Shown here piece after piece: positions 15,847 through 23,750 of a stretch of DNA of 23,800 nt (the first letter of the stretch is position 1; each line of letters opens with the position of its first letter). The stretch is from positions 1 to 23,800 of the forward strand of contig JBGAQU010000039.1 in NCBI GenBank assembly GCA_044220535.1, given 5' to 3'. Source of the DNA: JBDHTS01 sp044220535 (GTDB lineage Bacteria; Pseudomonadota; Alphaproteobacteria; Micavibrionales; Micavibrionaceae). The translations under genes were made by a program, and so were the position numbers. The notes under the pieces are model-generated. The model made no database searches. It saw only the letters and a program-made list of their open reading frames with translations, and had not been told where the DNA came from.

Positions 15847-17004
15847 TTAAACCGCTGCCTTCGTCCCATGCTGCTTTTTGTAATCGTCCAGCGCCGCCTG
15901 AATTTCCTCATGCGTCAACGCGCCCAGCTTCGCCCGGTGCTTATCCATGATCGCGTAAAACTCTTCTTTCGTATAACCGGTAATGCCCAGATAATACTCC
16001 AGGATCTCCGGCTCCGCCGGATCATATTCCCTGACAATCGCATTGCCCTCTTCCCGCGTCATCAGCCCCGCGCGACGATCCTGCGCGGCGAAATCCGTAC
16101 CGCGCCCATACCCGCGCTTCAGGAACTTGGTGTAATCATGGACGCCCGGCATAATGCATTCGACGCTCTTATATCGCTTATACGTGCCCTCGACCTTATC
16201 CTCGTTCCAGCCATAGCGGTCGCGCAGGATTTCCGTCTGCTTCTCCCCATCCCAGAACACATAGTTCCCGAGATGCAGCGCGATCACGCCCTTATCCTTG
16301 ATCTCCTCGGCGGAGGGTAAAAGGAACGGCGCCAGATCGCGGATCGGCAGGTATTCACAGGCAAAATCCTGCGTTGGCACCTTGGCCGACACCTTCACGA
16401 AATAATCCTGGTTGAACTCCATCAGGCTTTCATACGATGCCTTGCACGAATTCTCCGCCACCGACTCGCCGAAAATCATCAGCGGGATATTATACTTCAC
16501 CGCCACCTGCCACGGGAACGCGCCGACGCCCATATGGCAGTGCCAGCACGCATCGCCGATCGCCTCCAGCGACCGCCGCGCGCAGCGGTTCACCAGGGAC
16601 CGCGCAGGCGTGAACATCAGATGGTCGCAATCGAACGTCTCCAGGCACCATTGCAAATTCTTGCGCCCGATCTCCGAATGCCAGTTCTGGTTAAACGTCA
16701 CCGCCAGCGGCTTCAGGTTGTAAACATTCTTCAAAAGATGCATCTGCCACGCGGAATCTTTCCCGCCGGAGATCGCGACCATGCAGTCGTAATCCCCCTT
16801 GCCGCGATACCGGTCCAGGATCTCGACCAGCCCTTTTTCCCGCTCTGCCCAGTCCATATGCATCTTCTGCTCCTGGTTCTGGCAGGTCGTGCAGATGCCG
16901 AGTTCATCAAGCGTATGCTGCTCCTCCGTCGACGGCATGCCGCAACGGACGCAATAGCGCAGCGTGGTGAACATCGGTTTGGATTTGTCGGGATTATAAG
17001 CCAT
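15847..17004 (-). CDS. PP-loop N-acetyl sugar amidotransferase (WbpG/PseA-like)
   Basis: This 385-residue protein matches N-acetyl sugar amidotransferases, which turn an acetamido group on a sugar into an acetamidino group using ATP and ammonia. Residues 18-41 carry a zinc-like pair of CxxC motifs (CVRC and CTTC). The ATP-pyrophosphatase loop is SGGKDS at 79-84. DACWHCHMG at 151-159 is a further conserved Cys region and FGESVAEN follows at 178-185. It acts in the cytoplasm on a nonulosonate or an LPS sugar precursor. In known systems of the WbpG type a HisH-like glutaminase and a HisF-like partner feed ammonia; none lies in this window, while an amidase gene begins 2 bp downstream. It follows the NeuB-type gene, separated by a repeat pair. 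Confidence 0.92.
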   Translation of the reverse strand: MAYNPDKSKPMFTTLRYCVRCGMPSTEEQHTLDELGICTTCQNQEQKMHMDWAEREKGLVEILDRYRGKGDYDCMVAISGGKDSAWQMHLLKNVYNLKPLAVTFNQNWHSEIGRKNLQWCLETFDCDHLMFTPARSLVNRCARRSLEAIGDACWHCHMGVGAFPWQVAVKYNIPLMIFGESVAENSCKASYESLMEFNQDYFVKVSAKVPTQDFACEYLPIRDLAPFLLPSAEEIKDKGVIALHLGNYVFWDGEKQTEILRDRYGWNEDKVEGTYKRYKSVECIMPGVHDYTKFLKRGYGRGTDFAAQDRRAGLMTREEGNAIVREYDPAEPEILEYYLGITGYTKEEFYAIMDKHRAKLGALTHEEIQAALDDYKKQHGTKAAV

Positions 17005-17022
17005 GCGATTCTTTCAGCAATC

Positions 17023-17103
17023 TGTCATCCTGAGCGTAGCGAAGGACCTAAGCCGGTTCAGCAACGGAACTATCGTAGATCCTTCGCTACGCTCAGGATG
17101 ACA
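17023..17103. repeat. Paired palindromic repeat element between neuB-type and amidotransferase genes
   Basis: Positions 17023-17050 and 17076-17103 are 28-bp inverted copies with one mismatch, starting TGTCATCCTGAGCGTAGCGA and ending GGATGACA, separated by 25 bp. The geometry and termini are the same as in the element at 8013-8092, but the core is different. Read on the plus strand it gives the CHPERSEG / FATLRMT peptides common to this widespread repeat. It fills most of the 114-bp gap within the putative operon. Confidence 0.9.
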
Positions 17104-17118
17104 ATGATTAGATGGCAA

Positions 17119-17901
17119 CTACGCTTTCAGCACGAATGCTTTGCCGGTGCCGGTCATGACCGCGGAATCATTCGCCGCATCCATATCACCCAAACAAACG
17201 GCGATTTCGTCGCGGAATGTCGCCAGTTGCTTCAGTTCCGCCGGGGTCATGCTGCCCTCATGATCCGGGCCATGCATCTTTTTATCCAGCGTGAAGTGCT
17301 TCTCAATAATGCGCGCACCGCGGGCAATCGCCGCAACCGGGGCGGACAGGCCGATCGTGTGGTCGCTGAACCCGGCATAATCCTTGCCGAACTCAATATC
17401 TTCAAAATGCAGGTCGACCAAAGGAGTCGGATATTTGCACACGCAATACAGGAAGCTGACGCCGCCTTTGGTGCTGATCTTCGGGAACCCGGCCTCGGTC
17501 CACAGGCCCAGCGAGGCGATGATCGGCTTGCCGGTCGCGGTCACCGCGTCCAGCATCGCTTTGTCCTTGATCGAGCGCGACGCCACCTTATGACGGCGAA
17601 CGCCGATTTTCTCCAGCCAGCCCACGCGTTCCGGATCGAAGGCGGACGACATGAACTCAATGCCCACTTTATCGCATTCGGCCTTCAGTTCCTGCAGGTT
17701 GTCCTTCGACAGCTCGGTCTTGCAGTTGTAATCGAACCACTCATTGCCCTGCTCTTTTGTCGGGAACAGCGCCTTGGCATCGAACAACTGGAATTTCGCC
17801 ACATCACCGCCGTTTTCCTTGGCGGCATGGATCAATTCCTTCGCCACTTTCATATCACCATTATGGTTCTGGCCGATCTCGACGATAATCTCGCATTTCA
17901 T
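17119..17901 (-). CDS. neuB: NeuB-type nonulosonate synthase, no SAF domain
   Basis: This protein of about 260 residues is a sialic/legionaminic/pseudaminic acid synthase of the NeuB family, which condenses phosphoenolpyruvate with an amino-hexose. It opens with IIVEIGQNHNGDMKVAKELI and has KFQLFDA, EFMSSAFDPE, HKVASRS, SFLYCVCKYPTP, GFSDHTIGLS and IIEKHFTLDK followed by GPDHEGSM. These cover the TIM-barrel and its metal/phosphate sites. Family members are usually about 340 residues with a C-terminal SAF (antifreeze-like) domain that completes the active site of the dimer partner; here the protein ends soon after the barrel. I take the ATG at 17901 because GGAAGGGAG lies about 6 bases upstream. 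It is the first gene of the second block. The exact sugar is uncertain. Confidence 0.9.
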   Translation of the reverse strand: MKCEIIVEIGQNHNGDMKVAKELIHAAKENGGDVAKFQLFDAKALFPTKEQGNEWFDYNCKTELSKDNLQELKAECDKVGIEFMSSAFDPERVGWLEKIGVRRHKVASRSIKDKAMLDAVTATGKPIIASLGLWTEAGFPKISTKGGVSFLYCVCKYPTPLVDLHFEDIEFGKDYAGFSDHTIGLSAPVAAIARGARIIEKHFTLDKKMHGPDHEGSMTPAELKQLATFRDEIAVCLGDMDAANDSAVMTGTGKAFVLKA

Positions 17902-18161
17902 ATGAATACTCCCTTCCAAGCGTTTCTGTGAATCAGTGAACTTTGTAGCAAAATTCTGTCAGAAAATCAAAGTTTAGCAGTATGTGACGGCTTATTATCA
18001 TCTATGGAAGGTGATATTCTGTTTCTTGCTATGCAAAAAATCCATCTTAACCATCTATAAAAAACGGCAACGTCGCCAAAATGCTTATAAGGCACAACAC
18101 CAAGCATGGCGTTTGCCTTCAATGTTTTTCAACGATCATACAGTCTTTTTAAAGAGCGGAG

Positions 18162-19011
18162 TCACGGCTTTTCTGGTGCTGGAGCAGCAGCAGGCTTCGC
18201 GGTCACAAAATCAGGTGTTACTTGTGACTGTCCGCAATCGACGGTGATTTCTGCCCCGTCTATGCCGGTTCGAAGATGAGACAGGCTATAAAATTCCATT
18301 GCAACTTCATCTTCAGTGGCAAACCGCTGCAAAGCCGTGCCTTTCCTTAGCGTATCCCAGTCTTTGGGCTGCTTTAAAGTGCGTTCATTTGGAACAGTGC
18401 CCGGCAAAACGCAATTAATTCTAATCCCCTGAGCGCCCAATTCTTTCTGCATGGCCGTCATAAAACCGCTGAGACCGGCTTTTGAGGCTGTATAAATTGG
18501 GTTGCCATAATCTCGAAGTACATTAATGGAAGACATCAACGTCACGCTTTTGTTTGAACTTGAATCTTTTTCTAAAAGAGGAAAGAAGGATTTCCCGATC
18601 ATAAGATGCTGGATCAAATTATAATTCACTGTGGCGCGGATAAAAGATGGAGAACAGCTCTTAAGACCATTAAATTCACCAAATCCTCCGTCTTCGCTGG
18701 GCAAAACCCCGCCTACCAGCGAAATGATAGTCAGCCGCCCGAAATCTTGCTCCACAGTGCGCGGCTGGCCTCTTCAATCGCGACATCATTAAGAATATCC
18801 AAAGTGATATGCGTCAGATTTTGGCCAAACCGTTCCTGCATAGGCTGGGCGGAGGGTTCTTATCAAGGGAGATGACATGCCAGTCTCCGGCTTGGTATAA
18901 ACGCCCTCGTTGACGACTTCACAAATGCGGGCATGCTGACTATACAGTTCGCATAATTTATAACCTAGCACGCCTGAACCACCAAAAATGGCGATGATAT
19001 CTTTGAGACAT
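18162..19011 (-). pseudogene. Short-chain dehydrogenase, multiple frameshifts
   Basis: The 3' two thirds read as a normal short-chain dehydrogenase: LTIISLVGGVLPSEDGGFGE, SVTLMSSINVLRDYGNPIYT then ASK (catalytic Ser and YxxxK), and IRINCVLPGTV. Upstream, family-like pieces lie in different frames: IIAIFGGSGVLGYKLCELY (the NAD-binding glycine motif), then AGDWHVISLDKNP, then QERFGQNLTHITLDILNDV, then back to the main frame near 18745. A strong TAGGAG site precedes an ATG at 19011 that is not in frame with the glycine motif either, so at least four shifts are needed. An internal ATG at 18755 could express only a fragment without the cofactor site. It is probably decayed; it is also unusually A/T rich for the window. 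It ends in a Pro/Ala-rich tail. Confidence 0.8.
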
Positions 19012-19086
19012 GAAAACTCCTATCTCTAGTCCCATAGCAATGTGGAATTTATTATCGCAATTTAAAATTATCCGCAAGTTTTTAAT

Positions 19087-20532
19087 TTACACAAAAATTT
19101 CCTTCATCTTTTTGGAATTCGTTTTAAGAAAGCCAGCATTTATGCGCCCAATCCTGGCTGCAACAAATCGTTTGCAGGAGCCGGAGCGGGAGCCTGCTTT
19201 TAAAAATGCCTCCCCAAAAAAGTCTTCAATCACTTTCAGCATTTCAGGCGTGCGCCCGTGGACATGAGGCTCGACATGATTCTGATATGTTGCCCCGGCG
19301 ATCCTGTTGAAAGTTTGCCTTGTATCTTCCACCAATGTTTCAAAGCCGGTCGTCAGGCCATCATATTTTCCGAAGATCGTCAGCAGATCGATAGGCGTTT
19401 TTCTCATTTTAAACAGGCCTTCGGTTTTCTTGCTCCACCATTCGCTGTGATAGTGTTCCGGATGGCCAAGCTTGTCTTCCTGCGTTGACTGGCCGCAAAC
19501 AATGACCGCGCCCGTAACGTCTTCACAATAGGCGGCTATGAAAGTTGCAATCTGTCCGCCTAGGGATTTACCAGTGACAATCTTCCTGTCCGATAGATTA
19601 TAACCAAGAGCCTCAGCGGTTTTCAGAACCTGGATCGCTTCCATCAAGGCATAACGGATAATAGGCTTGCCGGAACTGTTCTTCCAGCGCTCATATTGCA
19701 GTGCTGTATAACTCGGAAGGATTTTTTCTCCGGTTTTAACCCCGACCAACTGCTCTACGCCGTCCACAATACCCTTTTTCCAGACCACTTCGTCCACCAG
19801 AGGCTGGCGGATGGGGTGACGGCGCGATTCAAATCCCTGGCTGTCAGGAGCGATGACGAGGCAGCGGAATTTTTTGGTGTACCAAGGCCCCGTGTGATCG
19901 ATTTCATCTGACGTGGATGTAGCTTTATAATCGACATTCCCTTTCTGGCCGAAAACTTCGCCTTTTCCTAGATCATATTTGCCGCCGGCTTCATGGGCCT
20001 CGTAAGTGAGATCCAGTATTTCACCGGGTTTCATGTCAGCCGGACGCCCGACATACATTTCTGTCCAGGTATAAAACTCTTTGGTTTTGCTATATAAATC
20101 CTCGATAACCGCCCGAAGTTTTTCAGTGGGGCACTTTTCAACCAGCGCGTCGATATCCCCCTCCACATCTTCTGTTAGAAAAGGATGGTCCCCGAACCTG
20201 TATTGAATCTGCTCATCAATCAGGGAGAATTCCTGGTAAAGCGCGCGAAGCTGCTCCTTGTCCGCGGGAGGATTGGTCAACCCGTCCAGCAGGTTTTTAA
20301 GATTGGCCAGCTCCGTATGCTCGGCATGCGCCGCTACATCGCTTAATACGCGGATCTTATAAAGGTCAACGATGCATCCATCGATTTCATGCGTAACGCC
20401 CAGCTTGACAAATTCCGGCTTGCATGGCGCAGGCAGAGCACCGCCGATGCTGTCAAGAAATGCCTCGCGGCACTCTTCAGGTGTTGGCTCAAAATCAGGG
20501 GTAGCGACCTGTTTAAAAGAAACGGTTGTCAT
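19087..20532 (-). CDS. Alpha/beta-hydrolase fold protein
   Basis: This 481-residue protein has a hydrolase core in its second half. The nucleophile elbow is GKSLGG at 321-326 (Ser323), preceded by a strand (RKIVT). The likely acid is D391 in IFGKYDGLTTG and the likely histidine is H423 or H425 in EPHVHGRTPEM. The first 220 residues, rich in acidic helices, have no match I recognise. There is no signal peptide. ATG at 20532 has AAGGA upstream. The last 35 residues are basic and low in family-like features. The gene lies between the broken dehydrogenase and the epimerase-like gene, so it may belong to the glycan locus or be a passenger. Substrate unknown; esterase or peptidase activity are both possible. 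Confidence 0.8.
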   Translation of the reverse strand: MTTVSFKQVATPDFEPTPEECREAFLDSIGGALPAPCKPEFVKLGVTHEIDGCIVDLYKIRVLSDVAAHAEHTELANLKNLLDGLTNPPADKEQLRALYQEFSLIDEQIQYRFGDHPFLTEDVEGDIDALVEKCPTEKLRAVIEDLYSKTKEFYTWTEMYVGRPADMKPGEILDLTYEAHEAGGKYDLGKGEVFGQKGNVDYKATSTSDEIDHTGPWYTKKFRCLVIAPDSQGFESRRHPIRQPLVDEVVWKKGIVDGVEQLVGVKTGEKILPSYTALQYERWKNSSGKPIIRYALMEAIQVLKTAEALGYNLSDRKIVTGKSLGGQIATFIAAYCEDVTGAVIVCGQSTQEDKLGHPEHYHSEWWSKKTEGLFKMRKTPIDLLTIFGKYDGLTTGFETLVEDTRQTFNRIAGATYQNHVEPHVHGRTPEMLKVIEDFFGEAFLKAGSRSGSCKRFVAARIGRINAGFLKTNSKKMKEIFV

Positions 20533-20583
20533 TGAAGAAATCCTTGATGATTAATTTGTCGTAACGATAATTAGGTTTTTATA

Positions 20584-21471
20584 CTATGTCAATCTAAAAC
20601 GTATCGCTCCACTCATCGCCTGCCCCGGCTTCAGGCTTTCCAGCCCGGTATGTTGTAATTTCAATGGGTTATTAAACGCGTCATTATAATGGCTGACCGG
20701 GTTGACGCAGAACCAGTCCGTGTCGGCTGGAGCGCACACCACCAGGAAACGGAACACCGGGTCCGCCTTGACGTTCAGGCCGATGCCGTGTTCCGGCCAT
20801 TCGATGGCGTAAAACTGGTCCCAGCCGGTAAAGCAATTGTCGACGTCCAGCTCTGCAATTTTCTTGGGTTTTTGTGAAAAATCCTGCTCAGGCTTCACGG
20901 GTTCGACCCGGATTGGCATCACATTCTCGTCGTTCACGATCACGGTTTTGACATGCGCCTGCACGCGGCAATCCGGCGTCTTCAGGAAAAACGGATGCAG
21001 GCCGAGGCCAAACGGCATGGTGCGCTTGCCGATATTTTCGACAGACAGGCCCACCTGCACGATTTTATTGTCCAGCAATTCCCAACGCTGTGTGGCGCGA
21101 AAATGAAACGGATAGGCCTGGTCCGTGCATTCATGCGCGATCACGAAATGGCTTTTCGATTCCTCCGCCACCTCCCCCGGGTTGCGCCAGACATAGCCGT
21201 GCAGCGGGTGGATGGAGGGCGGCTGGTTCGGCGGCACGTCATATTTCCGCCCGTCAAACCCGAACGACCCGTTGCTGATCCGGCTGACATAAGGGATAGA
21301 CGAAAAACACGCCATGCCCTGCGGGTCGCGCGCCGCGGCGGCCTCAGCCGTCGCAGGCCGCATCAAATCCACCCATCCGCGCTTCCCCTTCGCCCGGAAC
21401 GCCAGCAGATTCCCCCCTGCCTCCGGCAGGCATTCCAGCATCAGGGAGCGGCTTTCCAGTCTGATCGTCAT
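20584..21471 (-). CDS. Aldose 1-epimerase-like (galactose mutarotase) protein
   Basis: This 295-residue protein has the mutarotase beta-sandwich pattern: RISNGSFGFDGRKYDVPPNQ, HPLHGYVW with H91, MPFGLGLHPFF with H159 and a C-terminal LKPGQAMSGAIRF. Such enzymes interconvert the anomers of free sugars or sugar phosphates in the cytoplasm. The usual catalytic base is a glutamate in a segment like CVEPVSH or LETQH; here the segment is FCVNPVSHYNDAFN, with Asn at 257. If the alignment is right, mutarotation may be weak or absent and the protein may bind a sugar instead. It is 51 bp upstream of the hydrolase gene and 33 bp after the acyltransferase gene, on the same strand, so co-transcription is likely. 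Confidence 0.88.
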   Translation of the reverse strand: MTIRLESRSLMLECLPEAGGNLLAFRAKGKRGWVDLMRPATAEAAAARDPQGMACFSSIPYVSRISNGSFGFDGRKYDVPPNQPPSIHPLHGYVWRNPGEVAEESKSHFVIAHECTDQAYPFHFRATQRWELLDNKIVQVGLSVENIGKRTMPFGLGLHPFFLKTPDCRVQAHVKTVIVNDENVMPIRVEPVKPEQDFSQKPKKIAELDVDNCFTGWDQFYAIEWPEHGIGLNVKADPVFRFLVVCAPADTDWFCVNPVSHYNDAFNNPLKLQHTGLESLKPGQAMSGAIRFRLT

Positions 21472-21504
21472 AAAATAACCCCAAATATCTCAGCTATTGG
21501 AAAT

Positions 21505-23559
21505 CTACTGCTTTTGTTTAAAAAAATCTTCAAAAACCGGAACGAGTTCCATACTGCCTGTCGTGCTCAAATGGTCCCGATCCATATATAACGCAGCCCC
21601 ATCCTTTTCCGCACGGCATAGATTGCCATCGGAACATAATATGGGCGCAAGATCCAAAATTCTTATTTTATCGGCTTTGGCCAACCGGCTGAATTCATCA
21701 TTCACAAAAGCCTGTTGCCGCTTATGCTCAGATAATAAAACGCCAAATTTTGTCGGGTCGCCCTTCTTTTTACTCACCATCCACGCAAGGCGCTGCGGCA
21801 CCGACGCGCTTTGGTAGGGCGCTTGCTCCAGAATCCAGACTTTCATACCCCAATCGTTCAAGGTGTTTATTGTATTGTTTAATGAACGGATGAAAACCTG
21901 CTGGGAATCGGAAATGGAATGACTCTCCTTTTTTGCGTCGCTCAATAAAGTGTCGTCAAGGCGATTGCCGCCCTCACCGCCCAGCGTGTAATAAGACCAT
22001 CGGGAAATAAGAAGTACCTCTTTGACGCCGCTTTTTTTCAACTCCGAAAACATCGCGTCATTGAATTTTTTACACGTGTCTTTCTTCCCTTGCTCATTCG
22101 CTTTATACACCCCCATCAATGGCGGGCATCCGCCGTGAAACGCAAACCGGCCGGGAACGTTGCTTTCCGCGGACATCTTATCCAGCAACGGCATGATTGC
22201 ATTGGCGTGACTGTCCCCGAAAGCTATAAATGAAGGCGCTTCATCCCGTTTTGTATGACCCAGTCCGCAAAGATCGCCTTTCGATATCTGTTCAGATGTT
22301 TTTGAACACTCAATATATCGCTTATTGGTATCCTTGGCATAGGACGCATACCGTGAAGCCTGCGCCAGCATACGCTTGGGCACGCCGTCGCTCAGATAGA
22401 CAAACATCGCCAGGCCTGTTGTCAGCATCAGAGCCGTAATAATAAAAACCATGAAGTGAGAATCACGGCTTAAAATTCGTTTTTTATGAATGGGTTTTTC
22501 AACCAGATAATAAGAAATGGCAGCCACTATGAATATGCAAAAAATTGCCACCCATGTATCTTTGGTGCTTAGGCTTGATCTCTCTTGTGACGCGCGCACA
22601 AAGATCAAGACAGGCCAATGCCACAGATATAATGAATAGGACAAACGCCCCAGCCAGGATTTAGGGGAAAGCGAAACCAGGTGGCCGGTTACACTTGTTT
22701 TATAACGGTTCGCGGAAATAAAAGCGACCGCGCCCAGACACGGGACAAGGGCGGCGAACCCTGGAAAAGCTATAGAATCATTATAGCACAGAACCGACCA
22801 TATAATGGCAAGAATGGCTGTAAATGCAATCAACTCCCATACCAAACTTTTTTCGGAATCTTTATGTTCTTTGTTGATTGATATGAAAGCCACTAAAACG
22901 CCTAAAGCCAATTCCCAAAAGCGGGACGGCAATAAATAAAAGGCCGTCTCAGGAGTCCGAAATGTGGACCACGCGCAGAAAGCAAAAGATAACGCCGCTA
23001 AAGCTATTAGAATTAAAAGCTTTTGCCTTTCCGTTTTTTTGAAATACGCAAGCAGAAGCAAGATAAAGGGTAAAACAAAATAAAATTGCTCCTCAATGGC
23101 AAGCGACCATGTATGAAGGAGCGGCTTGGTTTGTGCCGGCGCATCAAAATAACCGGATTCATACCAGAACAAAAAATTGGAAACGAAAAAGCTGTTCGAT
23201 ACAACCGACTTTCCTAATGCCGCATAGTCTACGGTCAGCTGCAGAAACCACCCGGCAATCAGGGTCGCAACCTGAACCATCAACAACAGGGGCAAAATAC
23301 GTCTCGCCCGCCCCAGCCAGAAACCGTTCAGGCTGAATGTCCTGTCCTTCATGCGGGATATAATCTGGCCGCCGACCAAAAAGCCGGATATTACAAAAAA
23401 GACATCGACTCCGGTAAATCCACCAGGCGTGCCGCTTATGCCAAAATGAAAGAGGATAACGGCAATGATAGCAACCGCCCGAAGGCCATCGACATCTGCA
23501 TAATAAGAAAAGGATGCGGACTGATTCCCGCCCACGCCAATATTGTTTGTTCTATTCAT
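21505..23559 (-). CDS. OafA-type membrane O-acyltransferase with SGNH domain
   Basis: This 684-residue protein has an acyltransferase-3 membrane domain at about 20-390 with roughly ten hydrophobic segments and a C-terminal SGNH hydrolase-like domain at about 440-684. The membrane part has YADVDGLRAVAIIAVILFHF with the catalytic-type H38, FFVISGFLVGG, WSLAIEEQFYFVLP and SYSLYLWHWPVLIF. The SGNH part has GDSH at 448-451 (nucleophile Ser450) and D660/H663 in DRDH. Such proteins pass an acyl group, usually acetyl, across the inner membrane onto LPS O-antigen, peptidoglycan or other glycans in the periplasm. The length is normal. The ATG at 23559 has GGAACGG a few bases upstream. It is the first of a run of minus-strand genes and fits the theme of decorating a surface glycan. 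Confidence 0.93.
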   Translation of the reverse strand: MNRTNNIGVGGNQSASFSYYADVDGLRAVAIIAVILFHFGISGTPGGFTGVDVFFVISGFLVGGQIISRMKDRTFSLNGFWLGRARRILPLLLMVQVATLIAGWFLQLTVDYAALGKSVVSNSFFVSNFLFWYESGYFDAPAQTKPLLHTWSLAIEEQFYFVLPFILLLLAYFKKTERQKLLILIALAALSFAFCAWSTFRTPETAFYLLPSRFWELALGVLVAFISINKEHKDSEKSLVWELIAFTAILAIIWSVLCYNDSIAFPGFAALVPCLGAVAFISANRYKTSVTGHLVSLSPKSWLGRLSYSLYLWHWPVLIFVRASQERSSLSTKDTWVAIFCIFIVAAISYYLVEKPIHKKRILSRDSHFMVFIITALMLTTGLAMFVYLSDGVPKRMLAQASRYASYAKDTNKRYIECSKTSEQISKGDLCGLGHTKRDEAPSFIAFGDSHANAIMPLLDKMSAESNVPGRFAFHGGCPPLMGVYKANEQGKKDTCKKFNDAMFSELKKSGVKEVLLISRWSYYTLGGEGGNRLDDTLLSDAKKESHSISDSQQVFIRSLNNTINTLNDWGMKVWILEQAPYQSASVPQRLAWMVSKKKGDPTKFGVLLSEHKRQQAFVNDEFSRLAKADKIRILDLAPILCSDGNLCRAEKDGAALYMDRDHLSTTGSMELVPVFEDFFKQKQ

Positions 23560-23668
23560 ACCGTTCCAGCCATCAGCATAACGCAGCAGAACGGCATATG
23601 GCCGTTCACCCTATCCCTTAGCATGCCATGCGCGGATATGGTAGCGGCCCCGCACTCAAATCCAGCAC

Positions 23669-23698
23669 TTGACAGGAACCGAAAAATATAGGAATATT
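23669..23698 (+). promoter_or_regulatory. Possible promoter ahead of a short terminated transcript
   Basis: TTGACA (23669-23674) and AATATT (23693-23698) are separated by 18 bp. Only about 8 bp further on a terminator hairpin begins. The -35 box is perfect; the -10 is a weak match. Confidence 0.4.
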
Positions 23699-23706
23699 GT
23701 CCTTAT

Positions 23707-23750
23707 AAAGGCCACGAGTGCGTCCAGCACACGGAGGCCTTTTTCTTTTT
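23707..23750 (+). terminator. Intrinsic terminator, plus strand
   Basis: AAAGGCC (23707-23713) pairs with GGCCTTT (23736-23742). An inner stem GTGC/GCAC (23718-23721, 23727-23730) lies in the loop, and TTCTTTTT follows. No plus-strand gene precedes it within the window, so it either ends a very short transcript from the promoter-like site just upstream or acts as a leader attenuator for a gene beyond the right edge. Confidence 0.6.

Noticed and set aside
16534..17931. Long plus-strand reading frame opposite the amidotransferase and NeuB-type genes
   Set aside because: It is antisense to two strongly recognisable genes, has an arginine/histidine-rich composition typical of a shadow frame, and passes through a repeat that yields CHPERSEG and FATLRMT peptides.
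23446..23691. Small plus-strand gene before the right-edge terminator
   Set aside because: Most of it is antisense to the start of the acyltransferase gene and it has no supporting motif or convincing ribosome site.
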